DNA of 64,000 nucleotides, taken from the NCBI RefSeq assembly GCF_003966125.1, contig NZ_RXMA01000006.1:1-64000 (forward strand). The letters are read 5' to 3'. The notes beneath the pieces were generated by a model. That model saw only the letters and a list, made by a program, of their open reading frames with translations, did not search any database and had not been told where the DNA came from. A program made the translations under genes and the position numbers. Below, in pieces: positions 9,359 to 18,023 of the stretch (its first letter is position 1; each line of letters opens with the position of its first letter). This stretch comes from Azospirillum griseum (lineage in GTDB: Bacteria > Pseudomonadota > Alphaproteobacteria > Azospirillales > Azospirillaceae).

Positions 9359-10537
9359 ATGCCGTCGCCCCCTCCTGCCACCATGAACCGGCGCTTTTTC
9401 GTCGGCGCGGTCTCCCGCCTGCCCACGGGGCGCACCGCGACACCGCCGAGGGGGCCGTCGCGTTCGGTTTCGTCGGCGGCGATCCAGCGCAAGCAGGCCT
9501 TTGCCGTTGGCGACGTCGATGACACCATCGCCAGATCGATGGCAACCATCCTCAGCGCCAAGGTTGGAGCACCGCTGGCTCTGGGGGCGTCGGCTCCCCG
9601 TTTGGAAACAGCGGCTGGAACACCGTTGAGCGCTTTGGCCGACGGCGAGACCCTCTACCTCGACGCCCATGGTGCCGCGCCGGAAGAAGCCGGAGTGCCG
9701 GGGGCCGCCGTTCTGTTTGGTGGGCTGTCGCCGGAACAGCTCGCAACCCTCGTGCTGTCCAAGGGGTTGCAGGCCACCTACGCCGGAAAAATCTATCTGA
9801 ACGGCTGCAACACCGCCACCGGGGCCGGTGCCGACACCTATGCGTTCCGCTTTCAGGCGGCGTTGGCGCTGCGGGGCGTGCGCTGCATCGTCAAGGGCAA
9901 TGGCGGCTACAGCCAGGTGGACGGGGCGACGGGCCACACGCTGGTGAATCCACCGACGCCGGTCGGCGCGCAAAACCGCACCGCTCTTCAGGACACATAC
10001 CGACACGCGGGCACGCTGAAGGCGCAGGTTGAACGGGATATGAAGTATGTCAAGGACAACCCGCTCGCGCCGGATTTTTCTGCAAAGGTGGCAGCGATCA
10101 AGCAGGCCAACACGGACATGCGCACCGCGTTGAGCACGGTGCCGGGGTTGCGGGCGGCGACCTATTTGCCAGATAAGGCGCTGCGTCCAACCTTGCCGGC
10201 ACCGGTTGGCATCACCCACTACGAAAGCGCGAACGGACGCTACAGCGCGGTTCCGGCCAGCGTCGGGCGGAGCGGGCGTACGTTGGAGCAGCATGTGCAG
10301 GCGGCTCTGGCGTCCTACAACTCGAAATGGAAATTCAATCCCTCAGCCGCGTCCACCGCAGCCGTGGGGGTGCTGGGCGGCCCGTTTGCCTCCCACACCG
10401 CGCGGTTGATGGCGGTGCGGTGGTATCTCCGCCTGGGTCCGCGCCCACCCGTCCAATTGGTGGCTGTGGGCGATCAATTGAGCGCTGGCAGCAGTCTCTA
10501 CGGGTTCCTGAAGGCGGAGTATGACCGTTGGGTCTGA
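9359..10537 (+). CDS. Orphan caspase-like (peptidase C80-like) protein
   Basis: A 392-aa protein of unknown function. Its first 50 residues are Pro/Arg/Ser-rich. A central domain carries a clan-CD cysteine peptidase pattern: a hydrophobic strand ending in an HG pair (ETLYLDAHGA, His104), then GGLSPEQLA, then a second strand ending in GC (KIYLNGCNTA, Cys150). His-to-Cys spacing is 46 residues, close to that in MARTX-toxin C80 domains as I recall them. The C-terminal half (about 200-392) is unlike anything I recognise. GGGAG lies five bases before the ATG. The gene follows the ABC exporter by 101 bases on the same strand and has no signal peptide. Peptidase activity is inference from motifs; an inactive or non-peptidase clan-CD fold is possible. 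Confidence 0.6.
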   Translation: MPSPPPATMNRRFFVGAVSRLPTGRTATPPRGPSRSVSSAAIQRKQAFAVGDVDDTIARSMATILSAKVGAPLALGASAPRLETAAGTPLSALADGETLYLDAHGAAPEEAGVPGAAVLFGGLSPEQLATLVLSKGLQATYAGKIYLNGCNTATGAGADTYAFRFQAALALRGVRCIVKGNGGYSQVDGATGHTLVNPPTPVGAQNRTALQDTYRHAGTLKAQVERDMKYVKDNPLAPDFSAKVAAIKQANTDMRTALSTVPGLRAATYLPDKALRPTLPAPVGITHYESANGRYSAVPASVGRSGRTLEQHVQAALASYNSKWKFNPSAASTAAVGVLGGPFASHTARLMAVRWYLRLGPRPPVQLVAVGDQLSAGSSLYGFLKAEYDRWV

Positions 10538-10547
10538 CCAGCCCCGC

Positions 10548-11345
10548 TCACACCTCGATCACCATCCCGTCATAGGCCGGTTCCACCCCGGCGGGCAGAA
10601 TCCGGCGCAGGTGGTCGTAATCCATGCTGTTGTCCATGTGGGTCAGATAGGCGCGGCGGGGCTGCACCCGTTCGATCCAGGACAGGGTCAGCGCCAGATG
10701 GGCGTGGACCGGGTAGGGCGGTTCCAACCGGCCGCAATCGACGATCCAGGTGTCGATTCCCGCCAGCGCGGCAAAGGCCGCCTCGTCCAGCCGCACCACG
10801 TCGGTGGAATAGGCGAAGCGGTCGAAGCGGAAGCCCAGCGTCGTCATGAAGCCGTGATCCTGTTCGAACGGCGTCACCGGCAGGCCCTTCACCTCAAAGG
10901 GGCCGGTGATGCGCTGGACGTTCAGCACCGGGCGGTAATAGGGATAGCCCGGCTTCAACGCTTCGAAGCAATAGGGAAAACGGATCTCGATGTCGCGCAG
11001 ATGGTCGTCGCGGCCATAGGCGTCGATGGGCGCGTGCATCATCCGGCACAGTTCGCGCAGCTCGTCGATGCCGTGGGCGTGGTCGGCGTGCTGGTGGGTC
11101 CACAGCACGGCGTCCAGCCGGTCAAAGCCATTGTCCAAAATCTGCTGGCGGAGGTCGGGCGAGGTGTCGACCAGAACCGCCACGCCCGCCCGCTCCACCA
11201 GCACCGACGGGCGCATCCGCCGGTTCTTCGGGTTGGCCGGGTCGCAGCGCCCCCAGCCGTCGGGGCCGATCGCCGGAACGCCGCGCGACCCGCCGCTGCC
11301 CAGGACGGTGACGCGCATCGGTTCGGGGGATCGGCCGTCGCTCAT
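10548..11345 (-). CDS. MBL-fold metallo-hydrolase (PhnP-like)
   Basis: A 265-aa metallo-beta-lactamase-fold hydrolase. It starts with the strand VTVLGSGGSRG typical of the PhnP/RNase Z-like branch and carries the metal motif HQHADHAHG (HxHxDH), a later His (FEQDHG), an Asp in YSTD and a final His (LTHMDNS). Such proteins cleave phosphodiesters; the substrate here is unknown. I chose the ATG at 11345 because it overlaps the tatD stop by four bases (ATGA), implying translational coupling. An internal ATG at 11318 also fits the fold. This tatD neighbour is common in alphaproteobacteria, where the protein ends the metG-tatD run. Confidence 0.85.
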   Translation of the reverse strand: MSDGRSPEPMRVTVLGSGGSRGVPAIGPDGWGRCDPANPKNRRMRPSVLVERAGVAVLVDTSPDLRQQILDNGFDRLDAVLWTHQHADHAHGIDELRELCRMMHAPIDAYGRDDHLRDIEIRFPYCFEALKPGYPYYRPVLNVQRITGPFEVKGLPVTPFEQDHGFMTTLGFRFDRFAYSTDVVRLDEAAFAALAGIDTWIVDCGRLEPPYPVHAHLALTLSWIERVQPRRAYLTHMDNSMDYDHLRRILPAGVEPAYDGMVIEV

Positions 11346-12136
11346 GCCGCCGCCTTTTGTTCCACGGCCTTGTCGAACAGGCGGAAGAAATTGGCGGTGG
11401 TGATCCGCGCCAACTCCTCCGCGCTCACGCCCTTGATCGCCGCCACGCAGGCGGCGGTGTGCGCGACGAAGGCCGGTTCGTTGCGCTTGCCCCGGAACGG
11501 GATGGGGGCGAGATAGGGCGCATCGGTTTCCACCAGAATCCGGTCCAGCGGCACATCGGCGACGATGGCGCGCAGGTCCTCGGATTTCTTGAAGGTGACG
11601 ATGCCCGACAGCGACAGGGTGAAGCCGTATTCCAGCGCCTCCTCCGCCAGCGCCCGGCCGGAGCTGAAGCAGTGCAACAGCCCCTTCACCCGCTGCCCGC
11701 CGGTCTCCTCCTTCACGATGCGCATCGTGTCGTCGTCGGCGTCGCGGGTGTGGATGATCAGCGGCAGGCCGGTGTCCAGGCTGGCGCGGATGTGGCGGCG
11801 GAAACACTCCTGCTGCTGCTCGCGCGGGCTTTTGTCGTAGAAGTAATCCAGCCCGGTTTCGCCCAGCCCGATCACCTTCGGGTGCCGGGCGCGCTCCACC
11901 AGCGCATTCACGGTGGTGACGTCGAACTCCTCCGCCGCCTGGTGGGGGTGAACGCCGACGGTGCACAGGATGTCGTCGTAACGCTCGGCCACCGCCAGGA
12001 TGCGGTCGAATCGGGTCAGATAGGTGCAGATCGTCACCATCCGGCCCACACCCGCCGCGCGGGCGCGCTCGACCACCGCATCCAGCTCGTCGGCGAAGTC
12101 GGGGAAGTCGAGATGGCAATGGCTGTCCACCAGCAT
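11342..12136 (-). CDS. tatD: TatD family metal-dependent DNase
   Basis: A 264-aa TIM-barrel metallohydrolase of the TatD family, thought to act as a 3'-5' exonuclease in DNA quality control. The N-terminal metal pair is His6 and His8 (DSHCHLDF); GVHPHQA, IGLGETGLDYFYD, LIIHTRDAD, LHCFS and LVETDAPYLAP provide the remaining conserved ligands. The ATG at 12136 lies eight bases after the metG stop, with GGAG within the metG end as ribosome binding site. The frame is open upstream to 12400 but that part is antisense-like noise. It is co-directional with metG and the downstream hydrolase. Confidence 0.92.
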   Translation of the reverse strand: MLVDSHCHLDFPDFADELDAVVERARAAGVGRMVTICTYLTRFDRILAVAERYDDILCTVGVHPHQAAEEFDVTTVNALVERARHPKVIGLGETGLDYFYDKSPREQQQECFRRHIRASLDTGLPLIIHTRDADDDTMRIVKEETGGQRVKGLLHCFSSGRALAEEALEYGFTLSLSGIVTFKKSEDLRAIVADVPLDRILVETDAPYLAPIPFRGKRNEPAFVAHTAACVAAIKGVSAEELARITTANFFRLFDKAVEQKAAA

Positions 12137-12144
12137 GGCTTGGC

Positions 12145-13701
12145 TCACTCCGCCGTCGGTTCGACAAAGCGCGGGAACACGCCCTGCGGTGTCGGCAGCG
12201 GCGTGCCCGCCACCAGCGCCCCCGCCGACCCCAGCGAGGCGAAGCCGCGCGCGTCCGGCCCCAAGGCCAACTGGTCGAGGATCTTGGCCGAGGCGTCGGG
12301 CATGACGGCCTGGGTCAGGATCGCCAGATGACGGATGGTTTCGGCCAGCACATACAGCACCGTCGCCATGCGGGCCGGGTCGGTCTTCTTCAGGGTCCAC
12401 GGGGCCTGTTCATCGACGTAGCGGTTGCCGTCGCCGATCACCGCCCACAGCGCGTCGAGCGCCTTGTGGAAGGCCTGCGCGTCGAACTCCGCCCGCACCG
12501 TGTCGAGCAGGCCATGGGCGGCTCCCAACAGGGCGTTGTCGGCCTCGGTGAAGGGGCCGGGGGTGGGAACCACGCCGCCGCAATTCTTGCCGATCATCGA
12601 CAGCACGCGCTGCACGAGGTTGCCGTAATCGTTGGCGAGGTTGCCGTTGATGCGGGCGACCATCTGCTTGTGCGAGAAATCGCCGTCGTTGCCGAACGGC
12701 ACCTCGCGCAGCAGGAAATAGCGGGTCTGGTCCAGGCCATAGGTGTTGACCAGCGCATCCGGCGCGATGACGTTGCCCAGCGACTTGGACATTTTCTGCC
12801 CTTCGATGGTCCACCAGCCATGCGCGAACACGCGCTTGGGCGGCGCCAGATCGGCGGCCATCAGGAAGGCCGGCCAATAGACGGCGTGGAAGCGCAGGAT
12901 GTCCTTGCCCACCATGTGCAGGTCGGCGGGCCAGCGCTGGGCGTATTCGCTGCCCTCGGCGGTGTTGGGGTAGCCGACGGCGGTGATGTAGTTCGCCAGC
13001 GCGTCGAGCCAGACATACATGATGTGGGCGTCGTTGCCGGGAACCGGGATGCCCCATTTGAAGGTGGTGCGGCTGACCGACAGATCCTTCAGGCCGGATT
13101 TGACGAAGGCCATCACCTCGTTGCGCTTGCTGGCCGGGGCGATGAAATCGGGGTTGGCCTCGTAAAAGGCGATCAGGCGATCCTGCCAGGCCGACAGGCG
13201 GAAGAAATAGGACGGCTCCTCCACCCACTCGCATTCGGCCCCGGTGGGGGCGATCTTCTTGCCGGTGGGGGTGGTGGTCAGCTCGTCTTCGCCATAGAAC
13301 GCCTCGTCGCGCACCGAATACCAACCGGCGTAGGCGCCGAGATAGATTTCCCCGCGCTCCTCCAGCACTTTCCACAGCGCTTGGACCGAGGCGACGTGGC
13401 GCGGCTCGGTCGTGCGGATGAAATCGTCGTTGGAGTAGTTCATCAGCGACACGAGGTCGCGGAAATTCTGCGACACCCGGTCGGTGAAGGTCTGCGGCGC
13501 GATCCCGGCCTTTTCGGCGGATTTCTCCACCTTCTGGCCGTGCTCGTCGGTGCCGGTCAGGAACTTCACGTCGAAACCGTCGAGGCGCTTGAACCGGGCG
13601 AGGACGTCGCAGGCGAGCGTGGTGTAGGCGTGGCCGATGTGCGGCACGTCGTTCACGTAATAGATCGGCGTCGTCAGGTAGAAGGTCTTCGGCCCGGCCA
13701 T
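12145..13701 (-). CDS. metG: Methionyl-tRNA synthetase
   Basis: A 518-aa class I aminoacyl-tRNA synthetase charging tRNA-Met. HIGH is exact at residues 21-24 and KMSKS is exact near residue 304. Length and sequence fit the short MetG2-type enzyme without the C-terminal tRNA-binding dimerisation domain. The four-Cys zinc knuckle typical of MetG1 is not visible between the motifs. It belongs to the tmk-holB-metG-tatD run, 52 bases downstream of holB. Confidence 0.95.
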   Translation of the reverse strand: MAGPKTFYLTTPIYYVNDVPHIGHAYTTLACDVLARFKRLDGFDVKFLTGTDEHGQKVEKSAEKAGIAPQTFTDRVSQNFRDLVSLMNYSNDDFIRTTEPRHVASVQALWKVLEERGEIYLGAYAGWYSVRDEAFYGEDELTTTPTGKKIAPTGAECEWVEEPSYFFRLSAWQDRLIAFYEANPDFIAPASKRNEVMAFVKSGLKDLSVSRTTFKWGIPVPGNDAHIMYVWLDALANYITAVGYPNTAEGSEYAQRWPADLHMVGKDILRFHAVYWPAFLMAADLAPPKRVFAHGWWTIEGQKMSKSLGNVIAPDALVNTYGLDQTRYFLLREVPFGNDGDFSHKQMVARINGNLANDYGNLVQRVLSMIGKNCGGVVPTPGPFTEADNALLGAAHGLLDTVRAEFDAQAFHKALDALWAVIGDGNRYVDEQAPWTLKKTDPARMATVLYVLAETIRHLAILTQAVMPDASAKILDQLALGPDARGFASLGSAGALVAGTPLPTPQGVFPRFVEPTAE

Positions 13702-13753
13702 TGTCGGCGCTCTCCCGAGGGGTTGTCTTGCCGAAACAGGATCGGCACGGTCA

Positions 13754-14872
13754 TTAAGATGCGGCGGCTTCCAGCGCCGCCAAGGCGTTCAGCACCACTT
13801 GCTTGCGGTCCAGATTGGCGGATTCCGCGCGAGCGAAAAGGCGTTGCACCTTTTCCCACACCTCCACCCAGCGTTCAAGGCTGCGGGCGTTGGCCAGACG
13901 GGTCATCAGGGCGGCTTCGCCGGGAACCACCTCGGCGGGCCAGGCCCCGCGCGCCAGCGACCGGGCGAAGCGGGCCAGCCACCAGACCAGCAGCTCCGTC
14001 GCCGTCTCGTACATCCCGTCGTCGGTCTTGCGGGTCAGCGCGTCGCCAAAGGCGTGGGTGGCGGCGATGTCCAGCCGGGGCAGGGCGGACAGCAGCCCGA
14101 TCATCTCGCGGTACAGCGCCAACCCGCCCGCGTCGGCCAGCGCGACGGCGTGGCCGACGCTGCCCTCCGACAGGCGGGCCAGCGCCGGGCGGTCGTCCGC
14201 CGGGATGTCGGGGCGGTGCTGGCCCAGCAGATCGACGACCGTGTCCTCCGCCAGCGGCTTCAGCGTCAGCTTGCGGCAGCGCGAGCGGATGGTCGGCAGC
14301 ATGCCGCCGGGGTTGTCGCTGACCAGCAGCAGCAACGTGCCTTTGGGCGGCTCCTCCAAAATCTTCAGAATGGCGTTCAAGCCGTTGGTGTTCATGCGGT
14401 CGGCCCCGTCGATGACCGCGATGCGCCAGCCGCCTTCCGCCGAGGTGCGGTGCAGGAAGGGGGCGATCTTGCGCACCTCGTCCACCGCGATGTCGCGCTT
14501 CAGCCGGTTGCGCTTCTCGTCGCGCTGGCGTTCCACCGTCAGCAGGTCGGCGTGGCCGCCGGAGGCGACGCGGCGGAACACCGGGTGGTCGGGCGACAGG
14601 TGCAGCGAGGTCGCCGGGGCGCTCTCACCGAACAGCCCGCCCCCGGCGGCGTCCTGCGCCAGCACGAAGCGGGCGAAGCGGTAGGCCAGCGTCGCCTTGC
14701 CGACGCCGGGCGGGCCGCCGATCAGCCAGGCGTGGGGCAGGCGGCCCGAATTCCAGGCGTCGATCAGGATCTGTTCGGCCGCCGCCTGCCCGGTCAGGTC
14801 GGGATTCCGGCGGGCGGTCAGGCCAGCATCCTCGTCGGCCACGGCGGCAGCGGCGGCGCGGGCCTTGCTCAC
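13754..14872 (-). CDS. holB: DNA polymerase III subunit delta'
   Basis: A 372-aa clamp-loader subunit. After an Ala-rich N-terminus the AAA+ fold begins at PDLTGQ; the P-loop GPPGVGKA is at about residues 53-60, and KILEEPP and SRCRKL mark the sensor 1/arginine region. I chose the GTG at 14872, which overlaps the tmk stop by four bases (GTGA), a standard coupling and the usual alphaproteobacterial tmk-holB order. The four-cysteine zinc module of E. coli delta' is not apparent. Its role is to load the beta clamp together with tau/gamma and delta. Confidence 0.92.
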   Translation of the reverse strand: MSKARAAAAAVADEDAGLTARRNPDLTGQAAAEQILIDAWNSGRLPHAWLIGGPPGVGKATLAYRFARFVLAQDAAGGGLFGESAPATSLHLSPDHPVFRRVASGGHADLLTVERQRDEKRNRLKRDIAVDEVRKIAPFLHRTSAEGGWRIAVIDGADRMNTNGLNAILKILEEPPKGTLLLLVSDNPGGMLPTIRSRCRKLTLKPLAEDTVVDLLGQHRPDIPADDRPALARLSEGSVGHAVALADAGGLALYREMIGLLSALPRLDIAATHAFGDALTRKTDDGMYETATELLVWWLARFARSLARGAWPAEVVPGEAALMTRLANARSLERWVEVWEKVQRLFARAESANLDRKQVVLNALAALEAAAS

Positions 14873-15525
14873 GGCGCAGCCGTTCCGGTGGGAACCGGCA
14901 GCCGGGTTGCCACCGCGTCCCACACCCGCGCCTGCACCGTGTCGGCGTCGGCGTCGGCGTCGATCACGGCGCAGCGCTCCGGCTCGCGGGCGGCGATGTC
15001 GCGGAAGCCGTCGCGCAGCCGCTCGTGAAAGCCGATGTCCATCCGTTCGTAGCGGTCCTCGCCCCCCGCCCGCGCGGCGGCGCGGCGCAGGCCGCTGCGC
15101 ACGTCGAGATCGAGGATCAGCGTCAGGTCGGGGCGGAAACCGTCCAGCGCCAGCGCCTGCAACGCCGCGATCCGCTCGCGCCCCAACCCCAGCCCATAGC
15201 CCTGGTAGGCCATCGTGCTGTCAAAGAAGCGGTCGCACAGCACCCATTGCCCGGCCTCCAGCGCGGGCCAGACGGTGCGTTCCAGATGGTCGCGGCGGGC
15301 GGCGGTGTGCAGCAGCGCTTCGGTCACGGCCCCCCAGCGGCCGGGATCGCCCGACACCAGCAGGGCGCGGATCTCCTCCGCCCCCTGGGAGCCGCCGGGT
15401 TCGCGGGTGGTGACGACCGGCAGGCCGCGCGCGCGCAGGCGTTCCGTCAAACGGCGGATCTGCGTGGTCTTGCCCGCCCCTTCGCCACCCTCCAGGGTGA
15501 TGAAGCGGCCCTTGGCTGCGGTCAT
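14869..15525 (-). CDS. tmk: Thymidylate kinase
   Basis: A 218-aa dTMP kinase making dTDP for DNA synthesis. The P-loop EGGEGAGKTT is at about residues 11-20, the REPGG motif of the dTMP site follows, and CDRFFDSTMAYQG supplies the DR motif. The ATG at 15525 is five bases after the dacC stop and fits the family length of about 210 residues; the frame upstream is the antisense-like extension of dacC. It overlaps holB by four bases. Confidence 0.95.
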   Translation of the reverse strand: MTAAKGRFITLEGGEGAGKTTQIRRLTERLRARGLPVVTTREPGGSQGAEEIRALLVSGDPGRWGAVTEALLHTAARRDHLERTVWPALEAGQWVLCDRFFDSTMAYQGYGLGLGRERIAALQALALDGFRPDLTLILDLDVRSGLRRAAARAGGEDRYERMDIGFHERLRDGFRDIAAREPERCAVIDADADADTVQARVWDAVATRLPVPTGTAAP

Positions 15526-15530
15526 CGCCG

Positions 15531-16718
15531 TCAGCCCTTCGCGCCGAAGACGAAGTATCTCGCCGCCGCGAAGGCGCGGCCCAGGAAGCCCAGCTTCTCC
15601 ACATCCTGCGAGGCCACGACCGGAACCTCCTTGCCGGGGAAGCCGGGGGCGGTGATGACCACCTTGCCGACGACGTCGCCCTTCTTGATCGGGGCGCTGA
15701 CCGGGGCGTTGCTGACCAGCGACACCTTCATGCCCGCGCGGTCGGCGCGCGCCATCGTCACGTTCAGGTCGCGCGGGACGGAGACGGGAACCGTGTCCTG
15801 GTCGCCCATCCACACCGGCACCTGTTCGATGGTTTCGCCGCTGCGGAACAGGGAATAGGTGGCGAATTCGCGGAAGCCCCATTCGATCAGCCGGGCCGAT
15901 TCGTCGGCGCGCGCCTGCATGCTGGGCAGGCCGTTGACCACCAGCAGCAGCCGCCGCCCGTCGCGCTCGCCCGAGGCGGTCAGGCCATAGCCACCGGCTT
16001 CGGTGTGGCCGGTCTTCATCCCGTCCACATTCATGCCCCGGTACAGCAGCGGGTTGCGGTTGCCCTGGGTGATGCCGTGATATTTGAACTCGCGGATCGA
16101 GTAGTACCGGTAATATTCCGGGAAATCCTTGATCAGGTGTTCGGCCAGCAGCGCCAGATCGCGGGCGGTCATGTAATGGTTGGGGTCGGGCCAGCCGGTG
16201 GAGTTGGTCAGGTTGGTCCCGCGCAGCCCCAGCTCCTTCGCCCGCTTGGTCGCCTGTTCGGCGAAGGCCGATTCCGACCCGGCCAGCCCCTCGGCCAGCA
16301 CGATGCAGGCGTCGTTGCCGGATTGGACGATCACGCCCTTCAGCAGGTCATCGACCTTGATGTTGTTGTGCAGCTCCACGAACATCTTGGAGCCTTGCAT
16401 CCGCCACGCGCGCTCCGTCACCGGCAGCGTGCTCTCCATGGTCAGGCGGCCGCCCTTGATCGCCTCGAACACCAGATAGGCGGTCATGATCTTGCTCATC
16501 GACGACGGGGCCATCCGTTCGTCGGCGTTCTTTTCGAACAGGACGGTGTTCGAGGTCAGATCGATCAGGATCGCCTGTTTGGCGATGGTGTCGATGGTGG
16601 CGGCCTGCGCCGTTCCCACCCCGCCAACGCCGGTGACGCTTCCCAACCCGACCCCCGCCGAGGCCAGCGCGACCGCCAGGCCGATGACGGCCCCGGTGCG
16701 AACGACAACAGCGTGCAT
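15531..16718 (-). CDS. dacC: D-alanyl-D-alanine carboxypeptidase (penicillin-binding protein 5/6 type)
   Basis: A 395-aa exported low-molecular-mass penicillin-binding protein that trims the terminal D-Ala from peptidoglycan pentapeptides. It has a signal peptide of about 39 residues ending TAQA, the SxxK motif SMSK (Ser73), SGN (133-135) and KTG near 236, so the active site is complete. A PBP5-type C-terminal beta domain and an amphipathic tail follow. I chose the ATG at 16718, which follows GGAGGG by eight bases; in-frame ATGs at 16742 and 16769 are less well placed. It lies 47 bases downstream of rlpA, so both may act at the septum. The exact dac letter is by convention only. Confidence 0.9.
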   Translation of the reverse strand: MHAVVVRTGAVIGLAVALASAGVGLGSVTGVGGVGTAQAATIDTIAKQAILIDLTSNTVLFEKNADERMAPSSMSKIMTAYLVFEAIKGGRLTMESTLPVTERAWRMQGSKMFVELHNNIKVDDLLKGVIVQSGNDACIVLAEGLAGSESAFAEQATKRAKELGLRGTNLTNSTGWPDPNHYMTARDLALLAEHLIKDFPEYYRYYSIREFKYHGITQGNRNPLLYRGMNVDGMKTGHTEAGGYGLTASGERDGRRLLLVVNGLPSMQARADESARLIEWGFREFATYSLFRSGETIEQVPVWMGDQDTVPVSVPRDLNVTMARADRAGMKVSLVSNAPVSAPIKKGDVVGKVVITAPGFPGKEVPVVASQDVEKLGFLGRAFAAARYFVFGAKG

Positions 16719-16765
16719 AGCAACATCCCTCCGAGAAAACATGATCGACCCGCCGGTTGCGACGA

Positions 16766-17722
16766 TCATTCGATCACGATTTTGGCTTCCGTAAGGCCAG
16801 CCTGAATGATTTGGTTGAGAACGGTGTCGGCGCGCTCCACGCCGTCCAGCGGGCCGACGCGCACCCGTTGCAGGCGCTGCTTGCCGACGGCGGTGTTGCT
16901 GACGCTGGCCGGTTGGCCAAGCGCGGCGAGCCGGGCGCGGAGCTGGTTGGCGCGTTCGGCGTTGGCGGGCGATCCCACCTGCACGAACAGCCGTTCCCGC
17001 CCCGACACCGGGGCCTGCGCCACCACCGGGGCGGGCAGAAAACGACCGGCGACGACCGCACCCGGCACGCTGGCGGGCGGGGCGGGGGCAAGGCCGACCA
17101 CCCCCGCCGACGCCGTCTTGCCCACGGTCGGGCCGGCACCGGGGCCGTCCGCCTCGACCGTGCCGCGCGGGGCCGCCTTGGGCGCGGGACCATCGGTTTT
17201 CGCCAGGATGGCCGCCGGGGTCCCCTGCCTTGCGGCGGCCGCGATGGCGCGGCTTTCCTCTGCCAGGATCTGCACGCGCACCTTGCCGACGCCGGAATGG
17301 TTGAAATCCAGCAATTGCGCGCCGCGCGGCGACAGATGGATCAGGCGGCCGTTGGTCGGCGGGCCACGGTCGTTGATCCGCACCACCACCATGCGCCCGT
17401 TGTCCAGATTGATGACGCGGGCCAGGCTGGGGATCGGCAGGGTCTTGTGGGACGCCGTCAGCTCCGCCGGGTCGAAGATCTCGCCGTTGGTCAGCACCCG
17501 CCCGCCGGAGTCGGGTTCGGCCACCGACGCCAGCCCCGATTCATCATAGGAATAGTCTTCCGCCGGGTAGTACCAGACGCCGTTGAGCTGATAGGGCGAT
17601 CCCACCGTGTAGACGCCGCTGGTGGGCAGGCTGGTCGTGTCGCCGCGCTGCTGGACGCAGCCAGCCAGCGCCATCGCGCCGATCAGCGCGATCGCCCCCG
17701 TCAGCCTGCCTGCGCGCGTCAT
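16766..17722 (-). CDS. rlpA: Septal lytic transglycosylase-like lipoprotein RlpA
   Basis: A 318-aa outer-membrane lipoprotein with lipobox LAGC (Cys22), a double-psi beta-barrel domain (about 60-155) and a C-terminal SPOR domain (about 240-315) that binds denuded septal glycan. The barrel keeps the conserved His (ASHKTLP) and Asp (RINDRGP) used by characterised RlpA lytic transglycosylases. The usual ASWYG entry motif is altered to ASVAE. A Pro/Ala linker separates the domains. The ATG at 17722 begins a proper lipoprotein signal but has a weak ribosome binding site. The gene heads the minus-strand run toward dacC and tmk. Confidence 0.9.
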   Translation of the reverse strand: MTRAGRLTGAIALIGAMALAGCVQQRGDTTSLPTSGVYTVGSPYQLNGVWYYPAEDYSYDESGLASVAEPDSGGRVLTNGEIFDPAELTASHKTLPIPSLARVINLDNGRMVVVRINDRGPPTNGRLIHLSPRGAQLLDFNHSGVGKVRVQILAEESRAIAAAARQGTPAAILAKTDGPAPKAAPRGTVEADGPGAGPTVGKTASAGVVGLAPAPPASVPGAVVAGRFLPAPVVAQAPVSGRERLFVQVGSPANAERANQLRARLAALGQPASVSNTAVGKQRLQRVRVGPLDGVERADTVLNQIIQAGLTEAKIVIE

Positions 17723-18023
17723 CACCAGCAACTCTGTGTCCTTGCCCTGTGCCCTTGCGGTCCGATTCCCGGTGCTCCGTCCCCCGCACTCCAGGGACGC
17801 CATGGGAAAAGGCGGGCGGCACTGTAGCCGACTTGACCCCGCGCGCCAATGCCCGTGCGACGCATGCGCAACGGCGAAGCCATGACCGCCCTCCATGCCC
17901 GCAGAGCTGCGGTGCAGCGTTGTGTTTTTGTGGGTTTTCCGGCTATACAAACACGTTGGCAGGAAGCCGTCCGATGTTCGGCTTGGTGCCCGTGCCGTCA
18001 CAACAAAGCCATAAGCGACCGCC
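17723..18023. other. Divergent intergenic region, rlpA / pcm
   Basis: About 300 bases between two divergent genes. It holds a candidate promoter for pcm (17920-17949) and presumably one for rlpA that I could not pinpoint. No small gene is convincing here. Confidence 0.5.
17920..17949 (+). promoter_or_regulatory. Candidate sigma-70 promoter for pcm
   Basis: TTGTGT (17920-17925) and TATACA (17944-17949) are 18 bases apart and lie in a locally T-rich patch of an otherwise GC-rich region. Transcription would start near 17956, about 68 bases before the pcm ATG. Confidence 0.4.
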
